Assembly (NCBI GenBank): GCA_964388965.1
Contig: CAYMCP010000005.1
Location: 1-64,000 of the forward strand
Reading direction: 5' to 3'
Length of the DNA stretch: 64,000 nucleotides
From: Albibeggiatoa sp964388965
GTDB lineage: Bacteria > Pseudomonadota > Gammaproteobacteria > Beggiatoales > Beggiatoaceae
This document shows, piece by piece, positions 37,256 through 45,578 of this stretch. Numbering within the stretch: the first letter of the stretch is position 1; every line of letters starts with the position of its first letter. The translations under genes were made by a program, and so were the position numbers. Under the pieces are notes generated by a model. That model searched no databases, was not told the origin of the DNA, and saw only the letters and a program-made list of their open reading frames with translations.

Positions 37256-37696
37256 GTGACAAATTTTCAGCAAATTAACCAAAAAGCATTGCGCTATTTA
37301 GCAAATAGAGAGCATTCTCGTTCAGAACTACAACAAAAATTACAAAATCAAGGTTATGACATATCAGTAATTCATGATGTTTTGGATGATTTAGCCGCAC
37401 AAGATTACCAAAGTGATAAACGATTTGCAGAAAGTTATACACGCTATCGAATCAATAAGGGTTACGGTATACTCTATATTCGACAGGCTTTGCGACAACG
37501 CGGCGTAAGTTACGATTTAATCGAAATTGTTTTAGCGCAACATGAAGATATTTGGTTTGATTTGGTACGCGAAGTACAACAAAAACATTTCCTCCATAAT
37601 CCGAGCAATCCACGAGAATACGCTAAACAAGTGCGATTTTTACAATATCGTGGTTTTACTCAAGAGCAAATTCGTTACGCAGTCACGCTACAATAA
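37256..37696 (+). CDS. recX: Regulatory protein RecX
   Basis: 146 residues from a GTG at 37256. RecX restrains RecA filaments. It has the typical three-helix repeats: ALRYLANREHSRSELQQKL, then LDDLAAQDYQSDKRFAESY, then the GYGILYIRQALRQRGVS segment. RecA, usually next door, is not in the window. A repeat lies directly upstream and an inverted-repeat element directly downstream. Confidence 0.92.
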   Translation: MTNFQQINQKALRYLANREHSRSELQQKLQNQGYDISVIHDVLDDLAAQDYQSDKRFAESYTRYRINKGYGILYIRQALRQRGVSYDLIEIVLAQHEDIWFDLVREVQQKHFLHNPSNPREYAKQVRFLQYRGFTQEQIRYAVTLQ

Positions 37697-37711
37697 ATTT
37701 ACATCATCACA

Positions 37712-37829
37712 GCAATACTTCGGACAGTTTTTGTGAATTATTAAATATTTCAATAAGTTACAAATATAAGCGTTCTTTCGTAAGTTATTGATTTTATTAT
37801 ATGCTTTAAAAAAGTGTCCGAACCATTGC
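37712..37829. repeat. 118-bp inverted-repeat element related to the 104-bp family
   Basis: The ends GCAATACTTCGGACAGTTTTT and AAAAAAGTGTCCGAACCATTGC are imperfect inverted repeats. CACAG lies at both borders, if the ends are trimmed by one base, as a possible 5-bp target duplication. The interior AAGTTATTGATTTTATTATA is shared with the 104-bp elements, so the two are relatives. It lies between the ends of convergent recX and anmK. Confidence 0.65.
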
Positions 37830-37849
37830 ACAGAGTAATCGCATCAAAT

Positions 37850-38941
37850 TCAAGAGATTGTCACTGTCCCCATAGATACTGCTTGTTTTGCACCAGTGAC
37901 AGAAGGAATATTACTAGGTTGTTGCTGTAAACGTTGATGAGCTAACCACGCAAAACACATTGCCTCAACCCAATCTGGCTCAATACCGTAAGTAGCTGTA
38001 GATTGCACTGGACAAGTTAATTTTTTTTGTAATCCATTCATTAATAAAGAATTATGTACTCCACCACCACAGACAAGCACTTGTTGCGGCATATAAGGCT
38101 GAATCGCTTTTGCAATACTATCAATTGTTAATTGGGCTAAAGTTGCTTGAATTACATTCGGTGGTAAACGATATTGTTTGAGATAGTAACCAAGCCAATG
38201 TAAATTAAAATAATTGCGTCCAGTAGTTTTCGGTGGATTTTTGGCAAAATAATCATCTCGTAATAAATCTTCTAATAATGGTTGGCATACCGAGCCACTA
38301 CTTGCCCATGTGCCATTAACATCATAAGGTTTATCAAAATGTTTTTGTATCCAAGCATCTAGCAAACAATTCCCCGTACCCGTATCAAAACCAATTACAT
38401 CATGACCCGGTGATAAGATGGTGACATTTGCAATTCCTCCAATATTTAGTACAACATGGGTTTCTGTCTGATGTTCAAATACTGCTTGATGAAAAGCGGG
38501 AGTAAGTGGTGCGCCCTGACCGCCTGCTGCCAAATCGCGCCGACGAAAATCAGCAACAACAGGTATTTGGGTTAATTGTGCTATGATGTTAGGGTCGCCA
38601 AGTTGGTAAGTACAAGCGGGTTTGGTATTGGGAGAATGATAAACGGTCTGTCCCGCACAGCCAATTGCTTTGATTTGAGTGGCAGACATATTTGTTTGAG
38701 CGAGTAAACGGCGAGTGGCTTGGGCAAATTCATAGCCTACAAAATAATCAAGCTCTGTAAATTGTTGTAATGATATTTTATTTTCAGGATATTGACTGAG
38801 ATTTAACAAAGATTTTTGTAATTGTCTGGACCAGACATGAGAACAACTAGCGATTAATTTAATTTGTTCGTCTATTTGAATGAGCGCGACATCAATTGCG
38901 TCAACACTGGTTCCAGACATTAATCCAATATAAAAGTTCAT
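37850..38941 (-). CDS. anmK: Anhydro-N-acetylmuramic acid kinase
   Basis: 363 residues, full length. It hydrolyses and phosphorylates 1,6-anhydroMurNAc to MurNAc-6-P in cell-wall recycling. The N-terminal LMSGTSVDAIDVAL, ADFRRRDLAAGGQGAPL, NIGGIANVT, GFDTGTGNCLLD and VCGGGVHN blocks are all intact. It is cytoplasmic and a single gene. Confidence 0.96.
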   Translation of the reverse strand: MNFYIGLMSGTSVDAIDVALIQIDEQIKLIASCSHVWSRQLQKSLLNLSQYPENKISLQQFTELDYFVGYEFAQATRRLLAQTNMSATQIKAIGCAGQTVYHSPNTKPACTYQLGDPNIIAQLTQIPVVADFRRRDLAAGGQGAPLTPAFHQAVFEHQTETHVVLNIGGIANVTILSPGHDVIGFDTGTGNCLLDAWIQKHFDKPYDVNGTWASSGSVCQPLLEDLLRDDYFAKNPPKTTGRNYFNLHWLGYYLKQYRLPPNVIQATLAQLTIDSIAKAIQPYMPQQVLVCGGGVHNSLLMNGLQKKLTCPVQSTATYGIEPDWVEAMCFAWLAHQRLQQQPSNIPSVTGAKQAVSMGTVTIS

Positions 38942-39034
38942 ATCAACCTTTTTTCTCTGATACTAAAAACAAACTAAGTGAATTCTACTATTGGACGTTA
39001 ATAAAATATTTGACTTTTTATAGAATACATTTGA

Positions 39035-40033
39035 TTAAATGACACCAGCTCGTAATAAATCGTGCATATTCAATGCTCCAACTAATTTTTTTTCTTCATT
39101 TACAATTAATAACGCGCTAATTTTATGATGTTGCATCGCATGTAACGCATCTACTGCCAAACTGGCTTGCTCAATTGTAATACAATTCGGTGTCATAATT
39201 TCTGTTACTAACGTATTATGAACATCTAGCTGCTTGTCGAATGCACGGCGTAAATCACCATCAGTAATGATACCTTTAACATAATTTTCATGGTCAACAA
39301 TGGCTGTAATTCCTAAGCTTTTACTGTTCATTTCAACAATTGCATCTCGTAAGGTGCTATCCAGCGGCACGCTTGGTAATTGCTTATCTGTGTGCATAAT
39401 ATCGCAGCTTTGCAGTAAAAGACGCTTACCTAAACGTCCGCCGGGGTGTGAACGAGCAAAATCATCTGCACTAATTCCTTTTGCCGTGAGCAAGGCAACC
39501 GCTAACGCATCTCCCATGACTAATGCAGCAGTCGTGCTTGAAGTCGGAGCCAAACCAAGTGGACAGGCTTCTTTAGAGACGCTGACATCTAAGTTGACTG
39601 TGGCGGACTTAGCAATTGTAGAACGTGGATTCCCTGTTAAGGCGATCAGTGGTACACCAAGACGTTTGATCAAAGGTAGAATGGTAAGAATTTCATCCGT
39701 TTCGCCAGAATTGGAAATCGCCAACACGACATCGTCCTTAATGATCATACCCATATCGCCATGACTAGCCTCGCCCGGATGAACGAAAAAAGCAGGTGTA
39801 CCGGTACTCGCAAAAGTTGCAGCTATCTTGCTGCCGATATGTCCTGATTTGCCAATTCCAATCACGACTACACGCGCCTTACAGTTGAGAAACACATTAC
39901 AAGCTTTGATAAACGATTCATCAATCCGGTCCGCAAGCGAAGCCACTGCTTGAGATTCTATATGTACTACTGCTAGACCTAATGTGCGGAAATCATGCGC
40001 AAAATTATTTTTTTTACTCAAAGTTAGCACCAA
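39035..40033 (-). CDS. kdsD: Arabinose-5-phosphate isomerase
   Basis: 332 residues. An N-terminal SIS domain (about 40-180; GIGKSGHIGSKIAAT and SNSGETDEI) is followed by two CBS domains (about 210-330). It converts ribulose-5-P to arabinose-5-P, the first step to Kdo for LPS. It usually clusters with kdsC and lpt genes; here it stands alone. A LysR gene is divergent from it. Confidence 0.95.
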   Translation of the reverse strand: MVLTLSKKNNFAHDFRTLGLAVVHIESQAVASLADRIDESFIKACNVFLNCKARVVVIGIGKSGHIGSKIAATFASTGTPAFFVHPGEASHGDMGMIIKDDVVLAISNSGETDEILTILPLIKRLGVPLIALTGNPRSTIAKSATVNLDVSVSKEACPLGLAPTSSTTAALVMGDALAVALLTAKGISADDFARSHPGGRLGKRLLLQSCDIMHTDKQLPSVPLDSTLRDAIVEMNSKSLGITAIVDHENYVKGIITDGDLRRAFDKQLDVHNTLVTEIMTPNCITIEQASLAVDALHAMQHHKISALLIVNEEKKLVGALNMHDLLRAGVI

Positions 40034-40208
40034 CCTATTTTGACATAAAATATTTCAAATTAGAGCGTTTTTATAATATCATAAATAAAACTCTTGTATG
40101 TATTATCAATACAAATGATAGAAAATTAATTTGTATCAAAACTAAACCTTAATAAATATAATAAGTTAAGTTTCCACCGTTCATTAGAGCAAAAAGTGAG
40201 AGAGGATT

Positions 40209-41111
40209 ATGGCTGATCGCCGTTTACAAGTTTTCCATACTGTAGCCCGTTTACTTAGTTTTACTAAAGCTGCTGAAGCGTTACACATGACACAGCCTGC
40301 TGTGACTTTTCAAGTACGTCAACTTGAAGAATATTTTAATACACGTCTATTTGATCGCACACATAACCGTATCACTCTGACAGAGGTTGGTGAAAAAGTA
40401 TACGAGTATGCTGAGAAAATTTTTGAGCAATACGCCTTAATGGAAAATGCAGTTAAGGAAATGACTGGCGATATTAATGGCATATTGATGATTGGTGCAA
40501 GTACCACCATTGCAGAGTATATGTTACCTACTTTGTTGGGTGACTTTAAAATTAAATATCCAGATGTGCGTATTCGTCTGAAAGTATCCAATACGGATGA
40601 AATCGTTTCTATGGTTGAAAATAATATTATTGATTTAGGCGTAGTAGAGGCACCTGTCAATAATAAGAGTTTAGCTGTGGAATTGTGCCGTTTAGATGAA
40701 TTAGTCGCAATCGTCTCGCCAGATCACCCATTAGCGCGTAAAACGGATATTAATCCAAAAGAATTATCTAAGTATCCCTACATCTCTCGTGAAGAAGGTT
40801 CTGGTACGCGCGATGTCATTGCGGAATATCTTGCAGCGGAAGGCTTATCTATTTACGATTTGAACATTGTTATGGAATTGGGTAGCTCTGAGGCAATCAA
40901 GGGAGCTGTCACATCAGGCATGGGTATTGCGATTTTATCTAAAGCGGCAATTCAAAAAGAATTACAACTTAATACGTTGAAACAATTACAATTAAGTCCC
41001 GCTCTAAAACGTCCATTTTCCTTTGTACACCAAAAACAAAAATTTCGCTTACGTGCAATGGAAGAATTACTTAGTTTTGGACGCGGCTACTGTACCATTC
41101 ATTCAGGTTAA
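40209..41111 (+). CDS. LysR-family transcriptional regulator
   Basis: 300 residues. The N-terminal winged HTH contains SFTKAAEALHMTQPAVTFQVRQLE (shown here in part: residues about 17-40), and the C-terminal effector domain begins near 90. The effector domain pattern (ASTTIAEYMLP, IDLGVVEAPV, REEGSGTR) resembles the CysB/CbbR-like subgroup that senses small anions or metabolites. Its target is not clear. It is divergent from kdsD with a 175-bp gap, so self-regulation and kdsD control are possible. GAGAGGA lies 7 bases before the ATG. Confidence 0.9.
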   Translation: MADRRLQVFHTVARLLSFTKAAEALHMTQPAVTFQVRQLEEYFNTRLFDRTHNRITLTEVGEKVYEYAEKIFEQYALMENAVKEMTGDINGILMIGASTTIAEYMLPTLLGDFKIKYPDVRIRLKVSNTDEIVSMVENNIIDLGVVEAPVNNKSLAVELCRLDELVAIVSPDHPLARKTDINPKELSKYPYISREEGSGTRDVIAEYLAAEGLSIYDLNIVMELGSSEAIKGAVTSGMGIAILSKAAIQKELQLNTLKQLQLSPALKRPFSFVHQKQKFRLRAMEELLSFGRGYCTIHSG

Positions 41112-41175
41112 GAATTAAATCGTTTTGTGGATTGACAGTGTTATAATGATCACTAGCTCCTAGTTCTTGAATTAT

Positions 41176-41529
41176 ATGAGTCACATAACAAAGCATTTAA
41201 TTAAAATCTACCAACAATTGCCCGACCAAGAGCAAGCAACTCTATTAGCTTTTGCTGAATTTTTGCTTTCTCGTGTCGAACCCGAACCTGACGTAGCAGA
41301 ACCTGAATTAATTCCGCGTCCTGAACAAGAAACAGTTATCGGTGCGGTAAAACGTTTATCGCGTTCCTATCCGATGTTAGATAAATCTGCTCTGCTAAAT
41401 GAAACCTCAGCTTTAGTCACAGCACATCTTATGCAGGGACGTGACCGTACTGAAGTCATAAATGACCTAGAAACTGTTTTTACCAATGCCTATGAGGCTT
41501 ACATCAACAATAAGAAGTTAGCTCAATGA
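41176..41529 (+). CDS. Conserved hypothetical protein co-transcribed with a PerM-type permease
   Basis: About 117 residues from the ATG at 41176 (a TTG at 41167 is possible). It is mostly helical and soluble, with a Pro/Glu-rich middle (PEPDVAEPELIPRPEQE, about 40-56). The N-terminal QLPDQEQATLLAFAEFLLSR pattern looks like a small helical dimerisation unit. It overlaps the permease start by 4 bp (ATGA), so the two proteins are made together. No functional assignment. Confidence 0.75.
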   Translation: MSHITKHLIKIYQQLPDQEQATLLAFAEFLLSRVEPEPDVAEPELIPRPEQETVIGAVKRLSRSYPMLDKSALLNETSALVTAHLMQGRDRTEVINDLETVFTNAYEAYINNKKLAQ

Positions 41530-42590
41530 TTAACGTTTTAAGTCGTTGGTTTAATAAATATTTTTCTGATCCACAAGCTGTATTATTAGCAATTTTACTG
41601 ATTGGTGGTTTTACAGTCATCATGACCATGAGTAAAATGCTTGCTCCAGTGCTTGCCAGTATGATCATTGCCTACATGTTAGAAGGTATTGTAAAAACCC
41701 TAGAGCAACATATTCCCAGATTTTTAGCGGTTTTTTTTGTTTACATGACGTTTATGGCGTTATTATTATTTATTCTATTAATTTTATTGCCATTATTATA
41801 TCAACAAACAACAAAATTTATTCAAGAATTACCTACGATGATCGCGCATGGACATAAGCTCTTACTGCAACTACCAGAGCGTTATCCTGATTTCGTGACC
41901 GTAGAACAAATTGAGTCCCTAATCAGATCGATTCGTTCAGGTGTACGCAACGCAGGTCAGACATTACTATCCTATTCACTTGCCTCGATTCCGATTTTAA
42001 TTACAGTATTGGTTTATTTTATTTTAGTGCCACTATTGGTATTCTTTTTTCTCAAAGATAAGAAATTGATTTTGAACTGGTTAGCGAGTTTTTTACCTAA
42101 AGAGCGTCATATTGCTAATCGCTTATGGCGTGAAATGGATGCGCAAATGGGTAATTATATTCGTGGTAAAGTATATGAAATTTTTATTGTTGGTATAGCG
42201 AGTTATATCACATTCGCGTTGTTTGGTTTAAATTATACACCTTTGTTAGCTGTGCTAGTGGGCTTATCAGTAATTGTCCCTTATGTTGGGGCGACGATTG
42301 TTACTTTACCTGTTGTAGTAGTCGCTTATTTTCAGTGGGGTTGGAGTTCTGAATTTGTTTGGGTCGTTTCCGCGTATAGCATTATCCAAGCGTTAGATGG
42401 CAATGTACTCGTACCCTTATTATTTTCTGAAGCAGTCAATTTACATCCAGTGGCAATTATTGTTGCTGTTTTAGTTTTTGGAGGTTTGTGGGGAGTTTGG
42501 GGGGTATTTTTTGCAATTCCACTAGCAACATTGGTGAAGGCTTTGCTTCGGGCGTGGCCGCGTGCACCAACTGAAGATATAAAGCTATAA
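41526..42590 (+). CDS. AI-2E family (PerM-type) membrane permease
   Basis: 354 residues with about eight membrane segments: an N-terminal pair (20-90), a periplasmic/cytoplasmic helical region, and a C-terminal block with GLNYTPLLAVLVGLSVIVPY, followed by GALWG-like GLWGVWGVFFAIPLA. This is the hallmark layout of the AI-2E/PerM family (UPF0118). Substrates differ among members and cannot be read here. It is translationally coupled to the upstream 117-residue protein. Confidence 0.9.
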   Translation: MINVLSRWFNKYFSDPQAVLLAILLIGGFTVIMTMSKMLAPVLASMIIAYMLEGIVKTLEQHIPRFLAVFFVYMTFMALLLFILLILLPLLYQQTTKFIQELPTMIAHGHKLLLQLPERYPDFVTVEQIESLIRSIRSGVRNAGQTLLSYSLASIPILITVLVYFILVPLLVFFFLKDKKLILNWLASFLPKERHIANRLWREMDAQMGNYIRGKVYEIFIVGIASYITFALFGLNYTPLLAVLVGLSVIVPYVGATIVTLPVVVVAYFQWGWSSEFVWVVSAYSIIQALDGNVLVPLLFSEAVNLHPVAIIVAVLVFGGLWGVWGVFFAIPLATLVKALLRAWPRAPTEDIKL

Positions 42591-42828
42591 AAAATTATGG
42601 TTACATTCCTTTTGCATTTCCATCGTTAATCGTCTAACCCAAAAAAATTGTTTTTACATATCTACTATCTATTGGAAATCCTTTTAAAAAACAATATTTA
42701 CATTGAAATTTAATTTTTGACATGCTACCACTTATTTGTGTTTTTTTAATTGAGAATGGTATCATGTCCAACTACACACTATTGGAGTCAGGTGGTCGCT
42801 CAAGACTCAAGGAAAATTCTGTAATCTG

Positions 42829-43096
42829 AGTTTTTTGCTGTCAAGTGTTTTTTCTCTTCTCGCTTTTAGTTTTCCCTTTTCATGTCCGTGCTGAAACTAA
42901 TGATGTTTGGAAGGTTTTGATGGCGTTGATTCTGTTACTTTGAGTATCGACGATGCTGGAGAAGCAATTTCTTTGGTTAAAAGATTAACTCGTAGAAAAT
43001 GAGAGAACACAACCAACCACTCAATATAGTCATGGCAATCCTTCTGATTTAGAACAATATATGCTGGAGTTAATTAATCGAGCAGCCGAGTCTTAG
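42829..43096 (+). pseudogene. Remnant of a secreted protein gene with CAP-type motif
   Basis: Three frames must be joined. They are a hydrophobic signal-like LLSSVFSLLAFSFPF (from 42832), then FHVRAETNDVW and GFDGVDSVTLSIDDAGEAIS in other frames, then YSHGNPSDLEQYMLELINRA in the frame ending at the TAG at 43094-43096. The last part matches the start of CAP/SCP-type secreted domains (NPTxxEQxMLELINRARA). A perfect terminator follows, as expected for a formerly active gene. Several frameshifts and loss of the whole CAP domain. Confidence 0.5.
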
Positions 43097-43109
43097 CCTC
43101 GGTTTTTTT
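43085..43109 (+). terminator. Intrinsic terminator after the decayed secreted-protein gene
   Basis: Stem CCGAG/CTCGG (43086-43090 and 43098-43102) with a 7-base loop, followed by seven T's. It lies between converging transcripts (the other is the Rpn-type gene). Confidence 0.75.
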
Positions 43110-43125
43110 ATTTCCACATACTGCC

Positions 43126-43980
43126 TCACAAATTTTCTATTTCTCTGACTGGTAAACCTGTAACATCTGCAATAAATTGGGTTTCTAAACCTTTTTGTTT
43201 CATTTTTTTAGCTGTTAATAAAATCCCTTTTTCAATTCCAACCCGTTCCCCACGCTCATAAGTAGAATGATACATGCTAGCATCAAAATGTAATTGTTCT
43301 TGGAAACGCTCATATTCTGCACATTCTTTATCTGACATTTTTAACACGTCTAATACTTCTTTTGCTTCTACTAAGCCTTTTGCCTTAAAATCTTCTTTTA
43401 TTTCCTCATTTTTCAAAAAATAAATCCATTCATCTAAGGTATTTTTAGCCACATCATTAAAATTTTTCACTTCAATCAGATAGTATTCGGGATAAATATC
43501 AGCAATTTTTTTCACGCTATATAATTGCTTTTGTTCATTATCTAATAATAATTCTTGCTTGGTGTGGATTCCAAAAAACCGAGTTGAGCCATAATAAATA
43601 TAATCATCCCCTTCACCGACATTAAAATACAAAATACTAATAGAAATAACTTTAGCAACTTTGTAATAAGGCTCACCAATCGCTAAATGTTCAGTGATAT
43701 TCTTAGCACTAGCAAACAGCAGGCGATGCAAATAATCCAATTCACGAGAATATTGCACTTCGACAATGATAATTTGTTGATGACTATCTTTGACTTTGAT
43801 GTCTACTCGATTGTATTTATTAAGATTAGTTTCTTGATTGCTCTCACTTTCTAGCACTTCTAAAATCGTAATGTCAGTAAGCAGCAATTCACTCAAAAAA
43901 CCTTCTAAAATTGCAAAATTGGTTTTGCTGCGGAGAATTTTTTTAATTGCCCAATCGAAACTAACTAGTTTTCTATTCAT
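43126..43980 (-). CDS. Rpn-family recombination-promoting nuclease / PD-(D/E)xK putative transposase
   Basis: 284 residues. The N-terminal domain is the YhgA/Rpn-type PD-(D/E)xK fold. The Asp of RVDIKVKD (about residue 58) and the E-x-Q of IIIVEVQYSREL (about 74) form the active site, with Gln in place of Lys as usual in this group. A helical C-terminal tail ends with VTGLPVREIENL, the common Rpn ending. Such proteins are abundant, often mobile, and are linked to RecA-independent gene transfer and anti-phage roles. Single gene. Confidence 0.88.
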   Translation of the reverse strand: MNRKLVSFDWAIKKILRSKTNFAILEGFLSELLLTDITILEVLESESNQETNLNKYNRVDIKVKDSHQQIIIVEVQYSRELDYLHRLLFASAKNITEHLAIGEPYYKVAKVISISILYFNVGEGDDYIYYGSTRFFGIHTKQELLLDNEQKQLYSVKKIADIYPEYYLIEVKNFNDVAKNTLDEWIYFLKNEEIKEDFKAKGLVEAKEVLDVLKMSDKECAEYERFQEQLHFDASMYHSTYERGERVGIEKGILLTAKKMKQKGLETQFIADVTGLPVREIENL

Positions 43981-44111
43981 AATGACTTCGTGTTAAAAAA
44001 TTGCAAATATACTGATGTAACAACAGGCAGCGAAAATAACCCACATAAAGATCAATATTATATATTACAAAGTATTCCATTCCAAACGACTACTTGAGGA
44101 TACCTCTTGGT

Positions 44112-44264
44112 ATGAAGCAACTGACACACGACCTACAAGAACAACTATCTAGCCATACTTTGAAAAATGGAGCGGAAAAATTGGGGATAGATAAGCGTTG
44201 CTTGACTAATGTTTTACATGCCGCTTCAGTGACGCCTGAACCTATTGGTAATTTATTTCAATAA
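44112..44264 (+). CDS. Possible small protein (50 aa) or gene tail
   Basis: An ATG-initiated frame encoding MKQLTHDLQEQLSSHTLKNG and a tail with LGIDKRCLTNVLHAASVTPEP. The composition is helix-like and normal for a protein, but there is no clear ribosome-binding site or family. It may be the 3' end of a degraded gene. Confidence 0.25.
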   Translation: MKQLTHDLQEQLSSHTLKNGAEKLGIDKRCLTNVLHAASVTPEPIGNLFQ

Positions 44265-44355
44265 ATTATAGAACTCTTACATCGAACTCAGGTTAGTTAC
44301 GTTTTAAAGCAAAATAAATTTTGCACTCCTTTATCCAGTTTGAAATTATTGATAT

Positions 44356-44733
44356 TTATTGGTTATTTTCTAATTTTGATAGTAAAGATTCAAACAATAG
44401 TAAATAGCTAGCTAATTTTTGATAAATTTCATCAGCCAGTGTTTCGTTATAAATATGTGTCGTTAAGTTGCGATTTTTTACCATTTCAGCAAAAATTGGT
44501 TCTTGTTCCGGCGCAATCCAGCCTTGTGAAAAAGCTTGTTTAAAACACTGTTTAGGTGATGGACAAATTTCTAAACCTTCTGTTCTTAATTTTTCTTGAA
44601 CAGATTTCCATGCTAATTCATAACAGAGTTCATAGCGTTTGATAGCAGCGTCTCGGACAATGGGATTTTTCGTTTCTGCTAAGATGGATTTTAGATTGGC
44701 AACAGTTTTTTTAAAACTGTGTAGTTTAATCAT
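44356..44733 (-). CDS. HEPN-domain toxin of second HEPN/MNT module
   Basis: 125 residues, helical. The R-x4-H RNase motif is NRNLTTHIYNE (about residue 88). It is the downstream gene of the pair and overlaps the nucleotidyltransferase gene by 4 bp. The order (nucleotidyltransferase first) is opposite to the pair at 13301-14034, and the two HEPN proteins look only distantly alike. Confidence 0.85.
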   Translation of the reverse strand: MIKLHSFKKTVANLKSILAETKNPIVRDAAIKRYELCYELAWKSVQEKLRTEGLEICPSPKQCFKQAFSQGWIAPEQEPIFAEMVKNRNLTTHIYNETLADEIYQKLASYLLLFESLLSKLENNQ

Positions 44734-45029
44734 AATTTTTTTCCATAACGCATAATTTCTATTTTTAAATGTATATCAGCATATTTTAATTCAACTAAAT
44801 CAATATGATACAAAGTAGGTAACTCATCTAGCCAGTGGCTAAATGCCAATTTATCTGTTTGTGTTACATTAGGATGGTAATCAATCGCTAAGTCAATATC
44901 TGATTGTAAGTGAGCATTGCCTTTAACCCATGAGCCAAACCAGATGAGTATTGCTTTATTACCAAACTGTTGCCGACAGTGCTGCGCTATATGATCAACA
45001 AGAAATTGTATTCGTTGTGGAATATCCAT
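44730..45029 (-). CDS. Minimal nucleotidyltransferase of second HEPN/MNT module
   Basis: 99 residues. The complete GS-x10-DxD motif is GSWVKGNAHLQSDID (about 31-45). It should AMPylate and silence the HEPN partner. It starts at 45029 and is coupled to the toxin gene through ATGA. A 47-bp dispersed repeat lies 30 bp upstream and may contain or affect its promoter. Confidence 0.85.
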   Translation of the reverse strand: MDIPQRIQFLVDHIAQHCRQQFGNKAILIWFGSWVKGNAHLQSDIDLAIDYHPNVTQTDKLAFSHWLDELPTLYHIDLVELKYADIHLKIEIMRYGKKL

Positions 45030-45061
45030 TTTTTGTATACTCTTTTCTGATTTGAAATGTC

Positions 45062-45108
45062 GTAACTATTCAGCGTCCCGTGCCAATGATGGTTGTCAAA
45101 CATTTTCA
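45062..45108. repeat. 47-bp dispersed repeat, copy 2
   Basis: Reverse complement of 10229-10275 with four mismatches. It is upstream of the second HEPN/MNT pair. Confidence 0.7.
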
Positions 45109-45253
45109 ATAGCAGCTTGAATCCTCAATTGTAATTCTGGCAGGTGTATCTTGAGAATTGGCAAATAGATAAACCCAAATATTCGTATTCTAAAGTTAAT
45201 TTCATTTTGATAAACCATGTTTTCAATTGAAACTCAATTATCATTCCCCCAAT

Positions 45254-45289
45254 AAAAAAACGCAACCCAGCCCAATGCCAAGTTACGTT
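45254..45289 (-). terminator. Intrinsic terminator, probably of glnK-amtB
   Basis: On the minus strand AACGTAACTTGGC pairs with GCTGGGTTGCGTT (13 bp including G-U pairs, short loop), followed by seven T's. It is about 290 bp downstream of amtB. The gap between holds a damaged repeat element that may have been inserted between the gene and its terminator. Confidence 0.7.
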
Positions 45290-45452
45290 TTCTTACTTAC
45301 AATGATGTGGCGCGTCCGGGGACTGCATTCCCATAGACTAGATACCAATAAAGTGATTTATTTTGATTATGAATAGCTATCTTTTATCATTGCTAAAGTT
45401 GTTGATAATGGTAGTACAGCAAATAATTTTGCAGAAGACATAGTCAATTTTG

Positions 45453-45566
45453 TAGGAGTTACACGGGTTCACATGAAAATTTTACTCTGTATTTGCAACC
45501 CTCAATAAATTAGGACGCAGAGCGTCCCTGCTGCATCCCAACGGAGACCATTGGGACGAGGAAAAA
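45453..45566. repeat. TAGGCGTTACGCAG-family element, damaged copy 3
   Basis: The left end TAGGAGTTAC is followed by CATGAAAATTTTAC, GCAACCCTCAATAAATTAGG, the palindrome GGACGCAGAGCGTCC and CCAACGGAGACCATTGGGAC. All match the 36368-36610 copy in reverse. The right end is cut off after GACGAGGAA, just before the amtB stop. Confidence 0.7.
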
Positions 45567-45578
45567 ATTATCTAAAAA

